Part shown: piece after piece, positions 52,687 through 62,080 of the stretch
Layout of the letters: every line of letters starts with the position of its first letter
How positions within the stretch are numbered: position 1 is the stretch's first letter
NCBI GenBank assembly: GCA_040285825.1
Contig: JAUPSS010000004.1
Coordinates: 4,533,658 to 4,597,657, forward strand
From: Eukaryota sp. TZLM1-RC
Taxonomy: Eukaryota > Metamonada: BaSk clade
Direction: 5' to 3'
Length of the DNA: 64,000 nucleotides
Position numbers and translations under genes: made by a program
The notes under the pieces: generated by a model
The model's input: the letters and a program-made list of their open reading frames with translations, nothing else
Told to the model about the DNA's origin: nothing
Database searches by the model: none

Positions 52687-54568
52687 CTACAACAATGAAA
52701 TAAGTGTCCTTTTTGAACTGATGTAGAGGGTCTGGGTTTTTGAGAAGCAGAAAATTCTCCTTGATTCCTTTTTCTTTGAACCTTTGTCAACCTTGACTCT
52801 CTGTAGGTGTTCCGGTCTATCTCCACCATTTACATGTGCTTCCATCACTGCCAACATATTTAGCGAAGCATTTCGATCTCTATTCCACAAACTTTCGCAT
52901 GATTTACACATGGTAAGCCCGTGACGAATAGACATCTCATGCCTCTTCCATGGCCTAGGATTTCTGCACCATCGGAATGTTTCAACTGTTTTTTTTTCGC
53001 TTTCATACAGTTGAAACAACAGCAACTGGTTCGAAACTCATCAATCAAAAAGACCTTATAACCAGGTTTTTTAAATAAAATTCTCAAACCTTTTTCTTTG
53101 GTAGGTTCTTTGAATTTCATGTGTTTTCGTTGTTACCAGTCTCCGATTCCAATAACTACTTGGCCTGGACCACCAATTACTGATTTGAATCTGTGAATCA
53201 TCTTTGCTTCAGATCTTGTGCGATTAATCTCAGCCCACCACCTTAGTTTCCTAAATATTGTTTGATGATAGACTTCACCAACAATACCATTCACAAAATT
53301 CTTTTGTTTGATATATGCCATAAATCTATCAAATCTGCACCTTTTGGAATTGAATTGGGATAAAGTTGCTTCCCGTTCTGCTACAGATTTAGTCGTGTGA
53401 TTATTTTTTCTCAAATTTAATGAGTAATCAATTTTTGTGGGGAATATTGATTTCTTGAGGTACTTCACCTCTTAATAAACTAATTGTTCTTTCAGTCATT
53501 TGATTAATTATACTGCTGTTTAAATCCATTCTTCGTTGTTGCTCTTCAGATGGTTCATAATTGGATAGATCATTCACTCTACCAGTAGAGTTACTTATTG
53601 TGATCAGAGTGTCATTCCGTTTGCTGTCTCTTATTCTTTTGAATTTGGAACTTTTCGACTCAAATCTTTGTTGATTTTGAGTGTACCTGAAATGAACATA
53701 TTTATCTCTCCCAGGTTTTTTTGAATGATTCATCCGGCAGCTAAATTAGCAGAAAAATAGAGTAGATTAGATTTTGCTGGATCAGCAGCAGCAAGGGTCA
53801 TATCTTGGAATTCAGAAGGATTGATGCTGGGATCATCAAAATATTGTTCTTTATCTTTCAATTCTTTTGCAGTTACTGTGTACTGTTTCAAGTCCATTCT
53901 AGATTGAATGAAACTTACTGCAATTCCATCAGTCTCGATACTAGACATGAAGAACTTGGAATTTTCTGAATAAAGTTTAGTGTTTTTAATCTTATCCATT
54001 TTGAAGAAGGTATTCCATAATACCAAATTAGCAGCTTGATCTCTGCATTGGTAGGACGCCCTTTGACCAAGGATGTCCTTGAATTGGATAAAGAACAAGT
54101 CCAATAAACTTGTCTTGTCAATTCTGATATACGAGGGAATACAAGAATTCTTCAAAGGCAGAGCATGAAAGAGTTTGCTCTTCTCATCTTCTAAATAATT
54201 GTATATATAAGACATTGCCCTCAAATAGTAATTTGATTTTTATGAAAATCAAATTTTGAATATTTTTCCCTTTTGGAATTACTGGGAAGTAAAAGAGGGA
54301 TCGGGTCATTAATGAAAAGCGAAGTAATTGATGAGACTTCGTTTCTCATTGCAGAAGTTTCGCCATCAATATCTCTACATCCTTCTAGAAGGAGAGATTT
54401 AACTTTGTTGATGAATGATGAGAAGTTTTTCTTATCTTGCTTTTTCAAAACATTGTTGTTTCTCTTAACATCATAGAAAACATCAACAAACCGATCCAAG
54501 TGATCAAAGTAATGCTCCTGGATGTTATTTTTGAAATTTAAAATCAGTTTGTCAATTGTGTAATACAA
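52687..54568 (-). pseudogene. Fanzor (TnpB-like RNA-guided nuclease), family 1, near full length, inactivated
   Basis: Fanzors are eukaryotic relatives of TnpB; tested members are RNA-guided DNA nucleases. Pieces in order on the minus strand: 54568-54221 N-terminus; 54224-53730 with HALPLKNSCIPSYIRID and RuvC-I AADPAKSNLLYFS; 53733-53428 RYTQNQQRFES; 53468-53133 EREATLSQFNS, IFRKLRWWAEINRTRSEAKMI and GIGDW; 53120-52860 LIDEFRTSCCCFNC; 53025-52687 HGLTMCKSCESLWNRDRNASLNM (zinc ribbon and RuvC-III). Four frameshifts, one in an A9 run near 52990, and an in-frame TAA after GDW break it. The catalytic motifs remain recognisable, so decay is recent. It lies head-to-head with the family 2 copy. Confidence 0.9.
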
Positions 54569-55149
54569 AATATTACTGATTCCCTTTTTTAAATAATTAA
54601 TAATTAATTTAATTAATTAATTAATTAATTCAATAATGATTAAAATAATCAAATTTATTTCAAATAAATTAGTCACTTTTAAACACTACATTTGCTGACT
54701 TATAACGCCTACTGCACTTTGACCCAATGTAAATGTAAATTTCATATCTGGATTCATATCTTGTTCTAAAATGCAATGATTGTGATAATCACAAGCAGAT
54801 TCCTTTTTTAATGGACATTCACACTTCGTAGAATCGACCTACAACAATTTTATTTTATTTATTTTTTATTATATGAATAATCTAAATCTGGCAATTTGAA
54901 AAAGATTTCCAAATAAACAATTATATTCAAACACAACTTGGAAACGACAATTTAGAGCGTGCAAGTAATCACCAAAGCAAAAGAGAGTACCCTAGCGATG
55001 TGTTGCTTCTTTCTACAAGGAGAAGATAATGAAGGAACCCCGTAGTGAATCACTTAGGAGAATGAATGTTCCAAACAGCATGCCAAACCCCGAAGGATCA
55101 AACATTGGCACAGGAGTGACGTCAGTTATCTTGTGGGAGGAGAACTTTC
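54569..55149. other. Gap between two divergent Fanzor copies
   Basis: Includes a TTAATTAATTAA low-complexity run (54590-54635). On the minus strand 54840-54683 an open stretch reads CECPLKKESACDYHNHC...LGQSAVGVISQQM then stop, possibly the end of a lost protein; I cannot identify it. A guide (omega) RNA for either Fanzor could lie here, but I see no way to place it. Confidence 0.35.
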
Positions 55150-55735
55150 CAGTGAGCATGGGTACCGACACAGGAAGAAATCAACAATCCCGACTTCCGT
55201 CCGAGAACTATACTAGACCAACTGCTGATAAATGGAGATCGCCGAGCCCTGCACCGCAACAAGTTTGATTTCTTTATAAGAAGTTAAAAAAGGATAATGG
55301 GATTAATTGAAAAAATAAAACTAATGGCTAATGGAAGAGAAACCATAATTTGGTTTGGCAGTGGAGGTGATGGGCCATCAAGACAAGCTGTGAAAACCCC
55401 AATGAAGCACTTTTTGAAGGAGATTCAGAAACATTTTACATGTGTGAAGCCTAACGGAGATGAATTCTACACATCTGCCAAAACGAATTGCTGTAAGGTA
55501 TTCAATCAAAAGGTGTATCAGGATGATGGGAGGGAAAACAATGCTAAGTGTGTTTGCCCTCAATGTCAGACACTCTGGTCGAGGGACATCTCAGCCTCCT
55601 GAAACCAGCTTGAGATTGCCATAAGTGAGCACTTCTACAATGACAGACCTGAGGCGTTCCGGAGACCCCGTAGATCAGTGCTTTTCCATGTATTGCGTAC
55701 CTGTACGCGTATTGTGATGTTGCTGCTTTAACTAT
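55150..55735 (+). pseudogene. Fanzor relic, family 2, C-terminal part
   Basis: From about 55190 the frame reads ILDQLLINGDRRALHRNKFDFF, then after a frameshift (55297-55602) GRETIIWFGSGGDGPSRQAVKTPMKHFL (RuvC-II region), EFYTSAKTNCC...CVCPQCQTLWSRDISAS, a TGA, and NQLEIAISEHF. It matches the family 2 copy at 58.8-60.6 kb, which shares KFDFF, IVWFG and CPRCQTNWSRDISAS. The N-terminal half and RuvC-I are missing. The ORF 55029-55268 is in a different frame and is mostly a shadow. It ends about 110 bases before the centrin start, same strand. Confidence 0.85.
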
Positions 55736-55843
55736 CATTTGATCGTGATATCATATAGTGATACGTCTAAAGTATGCTTAACGTATATCAAGATTGCATG
55801 AATTGGTCAAAAGCTAAATGAATTTGATAGAAATTCAGAGTAC

Positions 55844-56398
55844 ATGTCCTCCACCAAACCTTCACGTTCTTCTAAACCACGCTTTGAACTCTCTGAAGAA
55901 GCCAAGCAGGAAATACAAGAAGCCTTTTCTCTTTTCGGTATATTTTTTGGTACAACTTAGCTTACCTCATACACTGACTCTTCTGGAACTATAGATGCTA
56001 AGGAACTCAAAGTTGCCATGCGAGCACTAGGCTTTGAGCCACAAAAGGATGAAATTCGCCGCATTCTTGCCGACGTTGACAGAGAAGGTAAAGGAGTCAT
56101 TGATTTCAACGACTTTCTTGCCATTATGACTGAGAAGATATCGTCCAGGAATCCAAGAGAAGAGGTTTGCAACCCCATTTCTTTTTAACTATAGATGCTC
56201 AAAGCCTTCCGACTTTTTGATGATGATAACACTGGAAAAATCACCTTCAAAAACCTCAAACGTGTAGCCCGTGAACTTGGGGAACAGATGGCTGATGAAG
56301 AAATCGAGGAAATGATCCAAGAAGCAGACTTGGATGGAGATGGAGCAGTTTCTCTCGATGAGTTTATGAGGATTAGTCAGCGTGCAGGGTTAATTTAA
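55844..56398 (+). CDS. CETN: Centrin, three exons
   Basis: Calcium-binding protein of basal bodies and centrosomes. Exons: 55844-55937, 55971-56164 and 56195-56398, giving 163 residues. Four EF-hand loops are visible: [12 protein letters not shown] (split by intron 1), [24 protein letters not shown] and [12 protein letters not shown], with the centrin signatures [14 protein letters not shown] and MLKAFRLF. Intron 2 (30 nt) is GTTTGC...TTAACTATAG. Intron 1 (33 nt, 55938-55970) starts GTATAT but ends CTTACCTCAT, with AT where AG is expected; only this boundary restores FDTDSSG. The start [20 protein letters not shown] fits the family. Confidence 0.93.
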
Positions 56399-56825
56399 GG
56401 ATATTGAAGAGTTTTTTTGTAATTTTAATAAAAATGAACATTGTATTCAAAGTATTATGGAATTGTGGATACATGATTAATCTCTACATAAATAGTTTAT
56501 AAGTATCGGAATGTAGAAATGCTTAGATGAACAATGTTTTTCTCATTCAGCAAAGTCAAACAAAGCGTTTAACGACAACGTTTGGTGCAATTAATTGAAA
56601 ACCATTGAATTCGCCTATTGGCAGATGTTGTTAAACAAATTGGCAACTTCAAATACTTTTGCCAATTGATTTCAACATTGAATGTTAAAGAACATTTTCG
56701 TGAACTACTTTATTTTTAAAAATCCAGAAAAAGGAAAAAGAATAAAAAAATACAAAAAATAAGTGAAAGGGGTAATAAACATAACTATAATAAAAGAACT
56801 CTAATAAAGACAATATAAAACAAAC
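56399..56825. other. Intergenic stretch, nothing recognised
   Basis: AT-rich DNA between convergent centrin and SWI3 genes; no ORF or repeat of note. It holds both 3' ends. Confidence 0.5.
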
Positions 56826-58613
56826 CTACTCTTTTTTCACTTGTTCTTGACTTTGCAGGCTCTTTTTACGAAGTTCCACTCTTTCTCTTATTACTTGCTT
56901 CTTCATTCTGTCCAATTCAGCCCTTTCTTGATCAAGTACAACAAAAGAATGTTCCAGATGTTTCAACTTGGCCTCCAAGCGTTTGCTTTGTAACTCACAA
57001 GCCTTGATCAGCAAATCTCGAACCTCATCCTTTTCTCTATTTAATCTTAATTGTGAATTGTATAACAAAGAGCTGGTAACTTGAACATTGGGATCATTAA
57101 TATCAACTGAGGAGTTGTTTTCTTCATTGTATTGTGTAATTGTGTTGGATACTGCATTGGCAATTGCTGTAGCCAAATCGGAAGGTACATTTTCCATTAA
57201 TTTCCTACTCAAAGCAATCAAATCTGGTTCATTTTGACCGCCTTTTTGACCCTTATCCAAAACAATTTCCCTCTCAACTGCTTTGTTTTCAATCGGTAAG
57301 GTCAAGAAAACCTCTATGCACTCAGTTGCCCCTCTTCCCACTTTCTCAGCAATAGCATCCCAATCATCACCACAGTCATTGATTGCAGTTAATAACCTGG
57401 AGATGTCTTCATTGCTCCACCCTTGTGGAGGCCTAAAATAATGCTCAGGATGTGCAGAAAGAGTGGGAGAAGAAGTGAATGAAATAGATGAATCTTTTTC
57501 TGGTAAAGCTTCCCTTGGCTGAGGTTCTTTTTCTTTAGGATGATCAACCTTATAATTGATCAACCTCCAATGTTCCAAAAAGGCAAAAACTCTTTGCATT
57601 GAGCACACGTCACCGGTCAAACATCTTCTTATTGAAGTGAAGGTCAAATACTCTGATGGATTACTTCTCCAAGCTTTTATGATAAAATTTCTCCATTTAA
57701 AGTACAAATTAGGGTTTTTGGTGGCAATCTTTTCATCAAAAAACTCTGTAAAAGCCTCTTTTTCTTTATCGTGAACACTATCCAAATCAAACCACATTGA
57801 ATACTCTGGGACTAATGGAATTGCATCGGCTCTTTTACGTTGTTCTTCTTCCTTTTCCTCTCTACTTTTCTTAACTTCAGGTACATATTCATCTTTATCT
57901 TCCACCTTGACCGTCCTCTTTTCACCAGCTTCCATGGGAGCGGGGGACATTGGGGTTGGAGGAGGAGGAGAGGTGATCGAACCAGGTCGAGCAGGGAACT
58001 CTTGTTCTGGTTGCCATTCATTAAGTCTCGATGATTCAATCAACCAATCAATAGTGACCCCCACAGTTGATGAAGGGAAACCAGGGACGGAAAGAGATTC
58101 TGTGTCTGAGAGGAAGGACGACGAAGCGAGGGGTGGGGGGAAGATGACGTGAGTGGTTTTATCTTCGATATCAGTTATTGGCCAGTGAAGCTTGTTGGCA
58201 GCCTTGGTGGCCTCTTCGGCTAGATCCCCTAACAGAGGAGAGAAGAAGAGAACAGGCTTGGGGAGGAGGTTCTTGGATTCCAAGTTGGTGTTGAGTCTAG
58301 TGTAGAGTTCAAGGAATTGGTCGTTCATATCAGGGGAAGGGGTAAGATCAATGAGGAACCACTCCTTTTCGTTACGAAAGTCAAGTAAGGTTTCTGCCAT
58401 TACTTGGAAGGCTGGGGTGGGTCCAAAGAGAAAGTGCGGGAAGATTGGGATTGAGTGGTAGTATGGACCTTCAGGACCAAAGAGGGCCCTCATTGTCTTT
58501 TGAAGTTCTTGGGCGAGATATATAAGAAAGTCAGAGTTGATGTCATTTTCTGAGAAGCGTGGTTCATTAGAGAGGGCATCTACAAGAGGTTGCCACTGTT
58601 CAATATCTGACAT
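56826..58613 (-). CDS. SWI3: SWI3/SMARCC-type chromatin remodelling subunit (SWIRM, SANT)
   Basis: Core scaffold of SWI/SNF-family remodellers. The 595-residue protein has an N-terminal region with a BRCT/chromo-like part (EKEWFLIDLTPSPD...LHWPITDIEDKTTHVIFPPP), as in SMARCC. The SWIRM domain follows at about 265-365: AIPLVPEYSMWFDLDSVHDKEKEAFTEFF, NFIIKAWRSNPSEYLTFTSIRRCLTGDVCSMQRVFAFLEHWRLINY. The SANT domain is GWSNEDISRLLTAINDCGDDWDAIAEKV. A C-terminal coiled coil ends the protein. Start chosen at 58613 (MSDIEQ); an ATG at 58655 adds 14 basic residues. A family 2 Fanzor lies upstream on the same strand. Confidence 0.92.
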   Translation of the reverse strand: MSDIEQWQPLVDALSNEPRFSENDINSDFLIYLAQELQKTMRALFGPEGPYYHSIPIFPHFLFGPTPAFQVMAETLLDFRNEKEWFLIDLTPSPDMNDQFLELYTRLNTNLESKNLLPKPVLFFSPLLGDLAEEATKAANKLHWPITDIEDKTTHVIFPPPLASSSFLSDTESLSVPGFPSSTVGVTIDWLIESSRLNEWQPEQEFPARPGSITSPPPPTPMSPAPMEAGEKRTVKVEDKDEYVPEVKKSREEKEEEQRKRADAIPLVPEYSMWFDLDSVHDKEKEAFTEFFDEKIATKNPNLYFKWRNFIIKAWRSNPSEYLTFTSIRRCLTGDVCSMQRVFAFLEHWRLINYKVDHPKEKEPQPREALPEKDSSISFTSSPTLSAHPEHYFRPPQGWSNEDISRLLTAINDCGDDWDAIAEKVGRGATECIEVFLTLPIENKAVEREIVLDKGQKGGQNEPDLIALSRKLMENVPSDLATAIANAVSNTITQYNEENNSSVDINDPNVQVTSSLLYNSQLRLNREKDEVRDLLIKACELQSKRLEAKLKHLEHSFVVLDQERAELDRMKKQVIRERVELRKKSLQSQEQVKKE

Positions 58614-58757
58614 GCGCTTGTTGTAAGATTTAATGTAAGCTCTTGAGAATTTCACACAGAGTGAATATTGAATAAATATCCCTAATAATTGTGTAAACTT
58701 CTCAGCACCAAGGGTTAGTATACACTAAACACCTTGGAAATACGTTGATTAAAACAG

Positions 58758-60630
58758 CTACTGCTGTCTCCTTAGACGTCTCACACGCCTTGGCCTTCTG
58801 AATGGTTCTGGCCTAGTACCAGTGAAATACTCACTAATTGCAATCTCCAGCTGGTTTCTGGAGGCTGAGATGTCCCTAGACCAGTTGGTCTGACATCGAG
58901 GGCAATCGAACTTAGCGTTATTTACCCTTCCGTCATCATGATAGATCTTTCTATGAAAGACCTTACAGCAATTCATTTTTGCTGAGGTCATAAACTCGTC
59001 CCCGACTTTGAGGCTTTCAAAGTGTTTTTTGATTTGTTTGAGAAATCTCTTTCGGGGGGATTTCACAGATTGACGAGATGGACCACCATCGACATTGCCG
59101 AACCAAACTATAGTGTTCCTTCCTTCAGACAAGCGTTTCATTTTGTTAATAAAACTAGTTATTCTCTTTTGCCTTCGTATGAAAAAAAATCAAACTTATT
59201 TCTTCTCAGTTTTTTCTTGCACCACGCTGCAAATTTCCAGACATAATTGAAGCATATTTAGGCTCTTCCTCAGATTCAGAAACATAAGGTAAACTTATTT
59301 CAATCAGATACTCTTGGAAGCTCTGAGCGGAAAAAGTGTTAGGAGTTGCTTGAGTGAGAGGAGGAGGGTGATTTAGTCTTCGTTCTTTTGGATTCAGTAG
59401 CAGTCCAGAACGTTCAAAAACAGGTGCAGAATTTCGGAAAGAACCAGCAGTTCAACCACAAAGATTGCTGTGGTTGGGATCAATGGCTACAAAAAACAAA
59501 TTTTCATCAGGATCTCTGTAATTGGGCTGTTGTTCCACTGGTAACCGCGGTCTTTTCTGTGGATTTGCTGTTCTATGGACACTGGATTTTCGTTTCCTTT
59601 CAGAGTAATGAAAATCATAATTTCCAGAGGCTCGTTTGGGCTCAAATTCCGCTTTACTAGGCCTAGTATAAGTTTTTCTTTCCTTCTGGGTAAACGTAAA
59701 CCGCAAGGAATCACCATTTGAAAAAATGGTATAGTTAATAATTTTGGATTTATTAAAGAACCAATAAGGGTTGTTCAGAAGCTCTTTGTTTGCATTTAGT
59801 TTTGTGAAATAAGCTTCTGCTTCTTTAGTCAAGCTGCAGAAGCATGGAGACCAACTGGACAGTGGAGAGAGAGTGCCTTTTCATCACATCAGGGCAGTTA
59901 TCTTCTAAAAAAGATAAAATGTACAAGCCAGATTGAACGATTGTTGCCGCAGACTCTATATTGATGGGAAATCGTTCGTTTCTTATTGAATTTTCGAACA
60001 AATTGTCACCACCACCAATATAGGCGTTGGCTGTCATATTGAGCCAATGGACCAAGATATGCTGATGTATTTCTTGATACCATTGTAAAATTGACTCATC
60101 TGGCTGAATCCCTTGAAGTTCACAGTCGGTGTACTTTTTGGGCCAGGGGCAATTTAGAAACTGAGCACAGCACTTGGAAAAATTGCGTTTCCAGACAACA
60201 GTGCCTTCAGCAAGCAACTGACAAAAGGTTTCTAGGTTTCTAGTTGGAACTCTCGACTGTCAAGAAGAGTGGAAAGACACCAAAATCTACCACCGTCGGC
60301 TGAGGTGATTTCATTCAGCGGTTGCCAGGGCCAAAAGTGCTGAACAAACTTTGAACAACTTTGGTAAACCAAAGGATGGTTCTCAAATGGCCTCGTTTGT
60401 TTAGGCTCACTTTGGCAAACAAAGTCGAAACAGAGGCTCCAGAACTGGCTTTGAGTAAGCCACATAGAGTGTTCTGGGTATTGGAGCACAAAGAGTCGTG
60501 CTAGATGAGTAGCATGAGCTCCAATACTAGCAAGAACTTGGAACTGGCGTTCCATAGCTTCTTGTGCCTCTGAGTCGAAGAACTGGTTGACAGACGCTTC
60601 CACAGTTGTAGTTTGTAGAACGTTATCCAT
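58758..60630 (-). pseudogene. Fanzor (TnpB-like RNA-guided nuclease), family 2, near full length, inactivated
   Basis: Minus-strand order: N-terminus from 60630 (MDNVLQTTTVEASVNQFFDS, ASIGAHATHLARLFVLQYP); 60217-59825 helical middle; 59832-59452 with SLRFTF and RuvC-I FVAIDPNHSNL; a TGA, then an open stretch with a Pro/Ser-rich insert (about 59450-59240); 59141-58758 with IVWFGNVDGGPSRQSVKSPRKRFL (RuvC-II region), zinc ribbon EFMTSAKMNCC...CPRCQTNWSRDISASRN (RuvC-III) and a basic tail. The first frame break is an 8-bp tandem duplication (TAGAAACC twice, about 60232-60247); two more frameshifts and the TGA follow. Key motifs are retained. Its sequence is clearly distinct from family 1. Confidence 0.88.
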
Positions 60631-60946
60631 GGCAGTCAACACAGAACGGAAACAGTCAGAAATGATTGAAAATTTGTTTCTTAAAATAGAAAATTTGTTG
60701 AGGTCAATCAATCTTATAGTTGTCAATTCAAAGTAAAGTTAGTTACAAGTGCTTATTAATGATACATATCGTTCAAGATTACTTTCTGAATATTTTCCTT
60801 TCTTCAGACAAGAACTACATGTTACAAAAGTTGGTGAGTGGAGTTTGGTTGGGTTGTCATCATTCCCCAGATTTGTAATTGAATTTCATTTCATCACTTA
60901 CAACATTTCATCACTTACTACGAACCTTCTCCCTACAAATAACACT

Positions 60947-61312
60947 ATGGTCACGCCTTCTGACCACCACAAATCTCAATTTATGTCGGTTGTTGGGTCG
61001 GAGATTTTCAAACACAAGTACTACTGTAGAGTACGTCAAACTGGTAAAACCAAGGAAGAGATAGAATCCTTGCTTGCAGCTACTACCACTCTTTATGTCG
61101 GAAATCTTTCTTTTTACACATCAGTGGAGCAGATTCATGCTCTTTTCTCTCGTGCTGGTCGTATCAAACGTATCATTATGGGACTCAACAAGAAATCACT
61201 CAAACCATGCGGTTTTTGCTTCGTTGAATACTATACCCTCGCATCGACTGAGATTGCCATGAGGTATATCAACAGAACAATACTAGATGAAAGGGAAATC
61301 CTGATTGTTTGA
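60947..61312 (+). CDS. CBP20: Nuclear cap-binding protein 20-kDa subunit (CBP20), C-terminally short
   Basis: Binds the m7G cap of nuclear transcripts together with CBP80. Residues of about 20-121 match CBP20 closely: an aromatic YYCRV segment upstream of the [69 protein letters not shown]. The protein then stops after ILIV, where other CBP20s continue with a D-W-D-x-GF / GRQYGRG...QVRDEYR tail that completes the cap pocket. No downstream frame restores that tail. ATG 60947 ([12 protein letters not shown]) is preferred over the in-frame ATG at 60749, which adds unrelated hydrophobic sequence. Confidence 0.85.
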   Translation: MVTPSDHHKSQFMSVVGSEIFKHKYYCRVRQTGKTKEEIESLLAATTTLYVGNLSFYTSVEQIHALFSRAGRIKRIIMGLNKKSLKPCGFCFVEYYTLASTEIAMRYINRTILDEREILIV

Positions 61313-61479
61313 TGATTCGGACACAATGCAGCTTTAAGACTTTCACCTGTGGTAACCAGTCAAAATAATGAACAAATTTCAATTTTCTCACTTCTACTTC
61401 AATCAGTCACAATGATGTCATAACATCATCTCCATTTATACTGTAATATGTCACAAACCACATGTTTAAGGTGTGTGTA

Positions 61480-61660
61480 TTTTTTTTAATTTTTTTATTA
61501 AAAACCTATAAATCAAGATCTAAAAAATCCATCTCTTCCAGAACAAAATCACTAGCTCCAACTTTCTCATGGTCAGATCCAAAAGAAAGCAAAGCATCAG
61601 AATTGATGCGGCGAGCAGAAAGAGACATAACAAAAGGTTGGGCAATGGGATTATATCCAC
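61480..61660 (-). mobile_element. Family C LINE tail relic
   Basis: On the minus strand SDALLSFGSDHEKVGASDFVLEEMDFLDLDL matches the C-terminal end of family C (SDALLSLGSHYERVASSVFVLGEMDFLDVDL). The remaining upstream sequence of ORF 61796-61506 is unrelated. Confidence 0.75.
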
Positions 61661-61929
61661 AATAGCATATTGTTTGGGGCGTATTGTTTTGGGGGAGTTT
61701 TGAGGGAAAATTGAAATTGGGAATGTTTGGGGGAATTGTATTCATCATAAAAATCAATCTCAGTCCAAGTTTGACCAAAAAGGAAATCAAATTCAAAAAT
61801 CATTCGTTAAATTGAACTGAACTGAACTGATATTTAGAGTGAATGTTTTCCTGATAATGTAAGGGCAAACCACCTAAAACGCTGGTGAATTTGACGTATT
61901 GTGTTAAAAAATTGTAATAACAATTAACA

Positions 61930-62080
61930 ATAGTTTTTGAAGGCTTGGATTTTAATGTTCAGTGCACATTACAAAAACAATGCTGTTGTACGGTTTGATG
62001 GTGTGGAAGCTTGCTTTGAAGATATTGATTTCAAGATTGTATTTTTGAAAATAAATTAAATTTAAAAAAAACAGGAGAAT
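61930..62080 (+). mobile_element. Family B LINE tail relic
   Basis: RFDGVEACFEDIDF matches the family B terminus (RFDDVDACIEDIEF), followed by an A-rich tail near 62060-62072. Short, old fragment. Confidence 0.6.

Noticed and set aside
54590-54635. TTAATTAA tract as an origin or transposon end
   Set aside because: Simple low-complexity repeat in an AT-rich genome; no supporting structure.
55029-55268. 79-aa plus-strand ORF as a separate small gene
   Set aside because: Its 3' half overlaps, in another frame, the Fanzor family 2 homology (LLINGDRRALHRNKFDFF), so it is mainly a shadow of that relic.
4650-60726. A retron or CRISPR-linked reverse transcriptase, or a CRISPR array
   Set aside because: The RTs carry the knuckle and restriction-like endonuclease of non-LTR elements, with TSDs and A tails; no regularly spaced repeats were seen.
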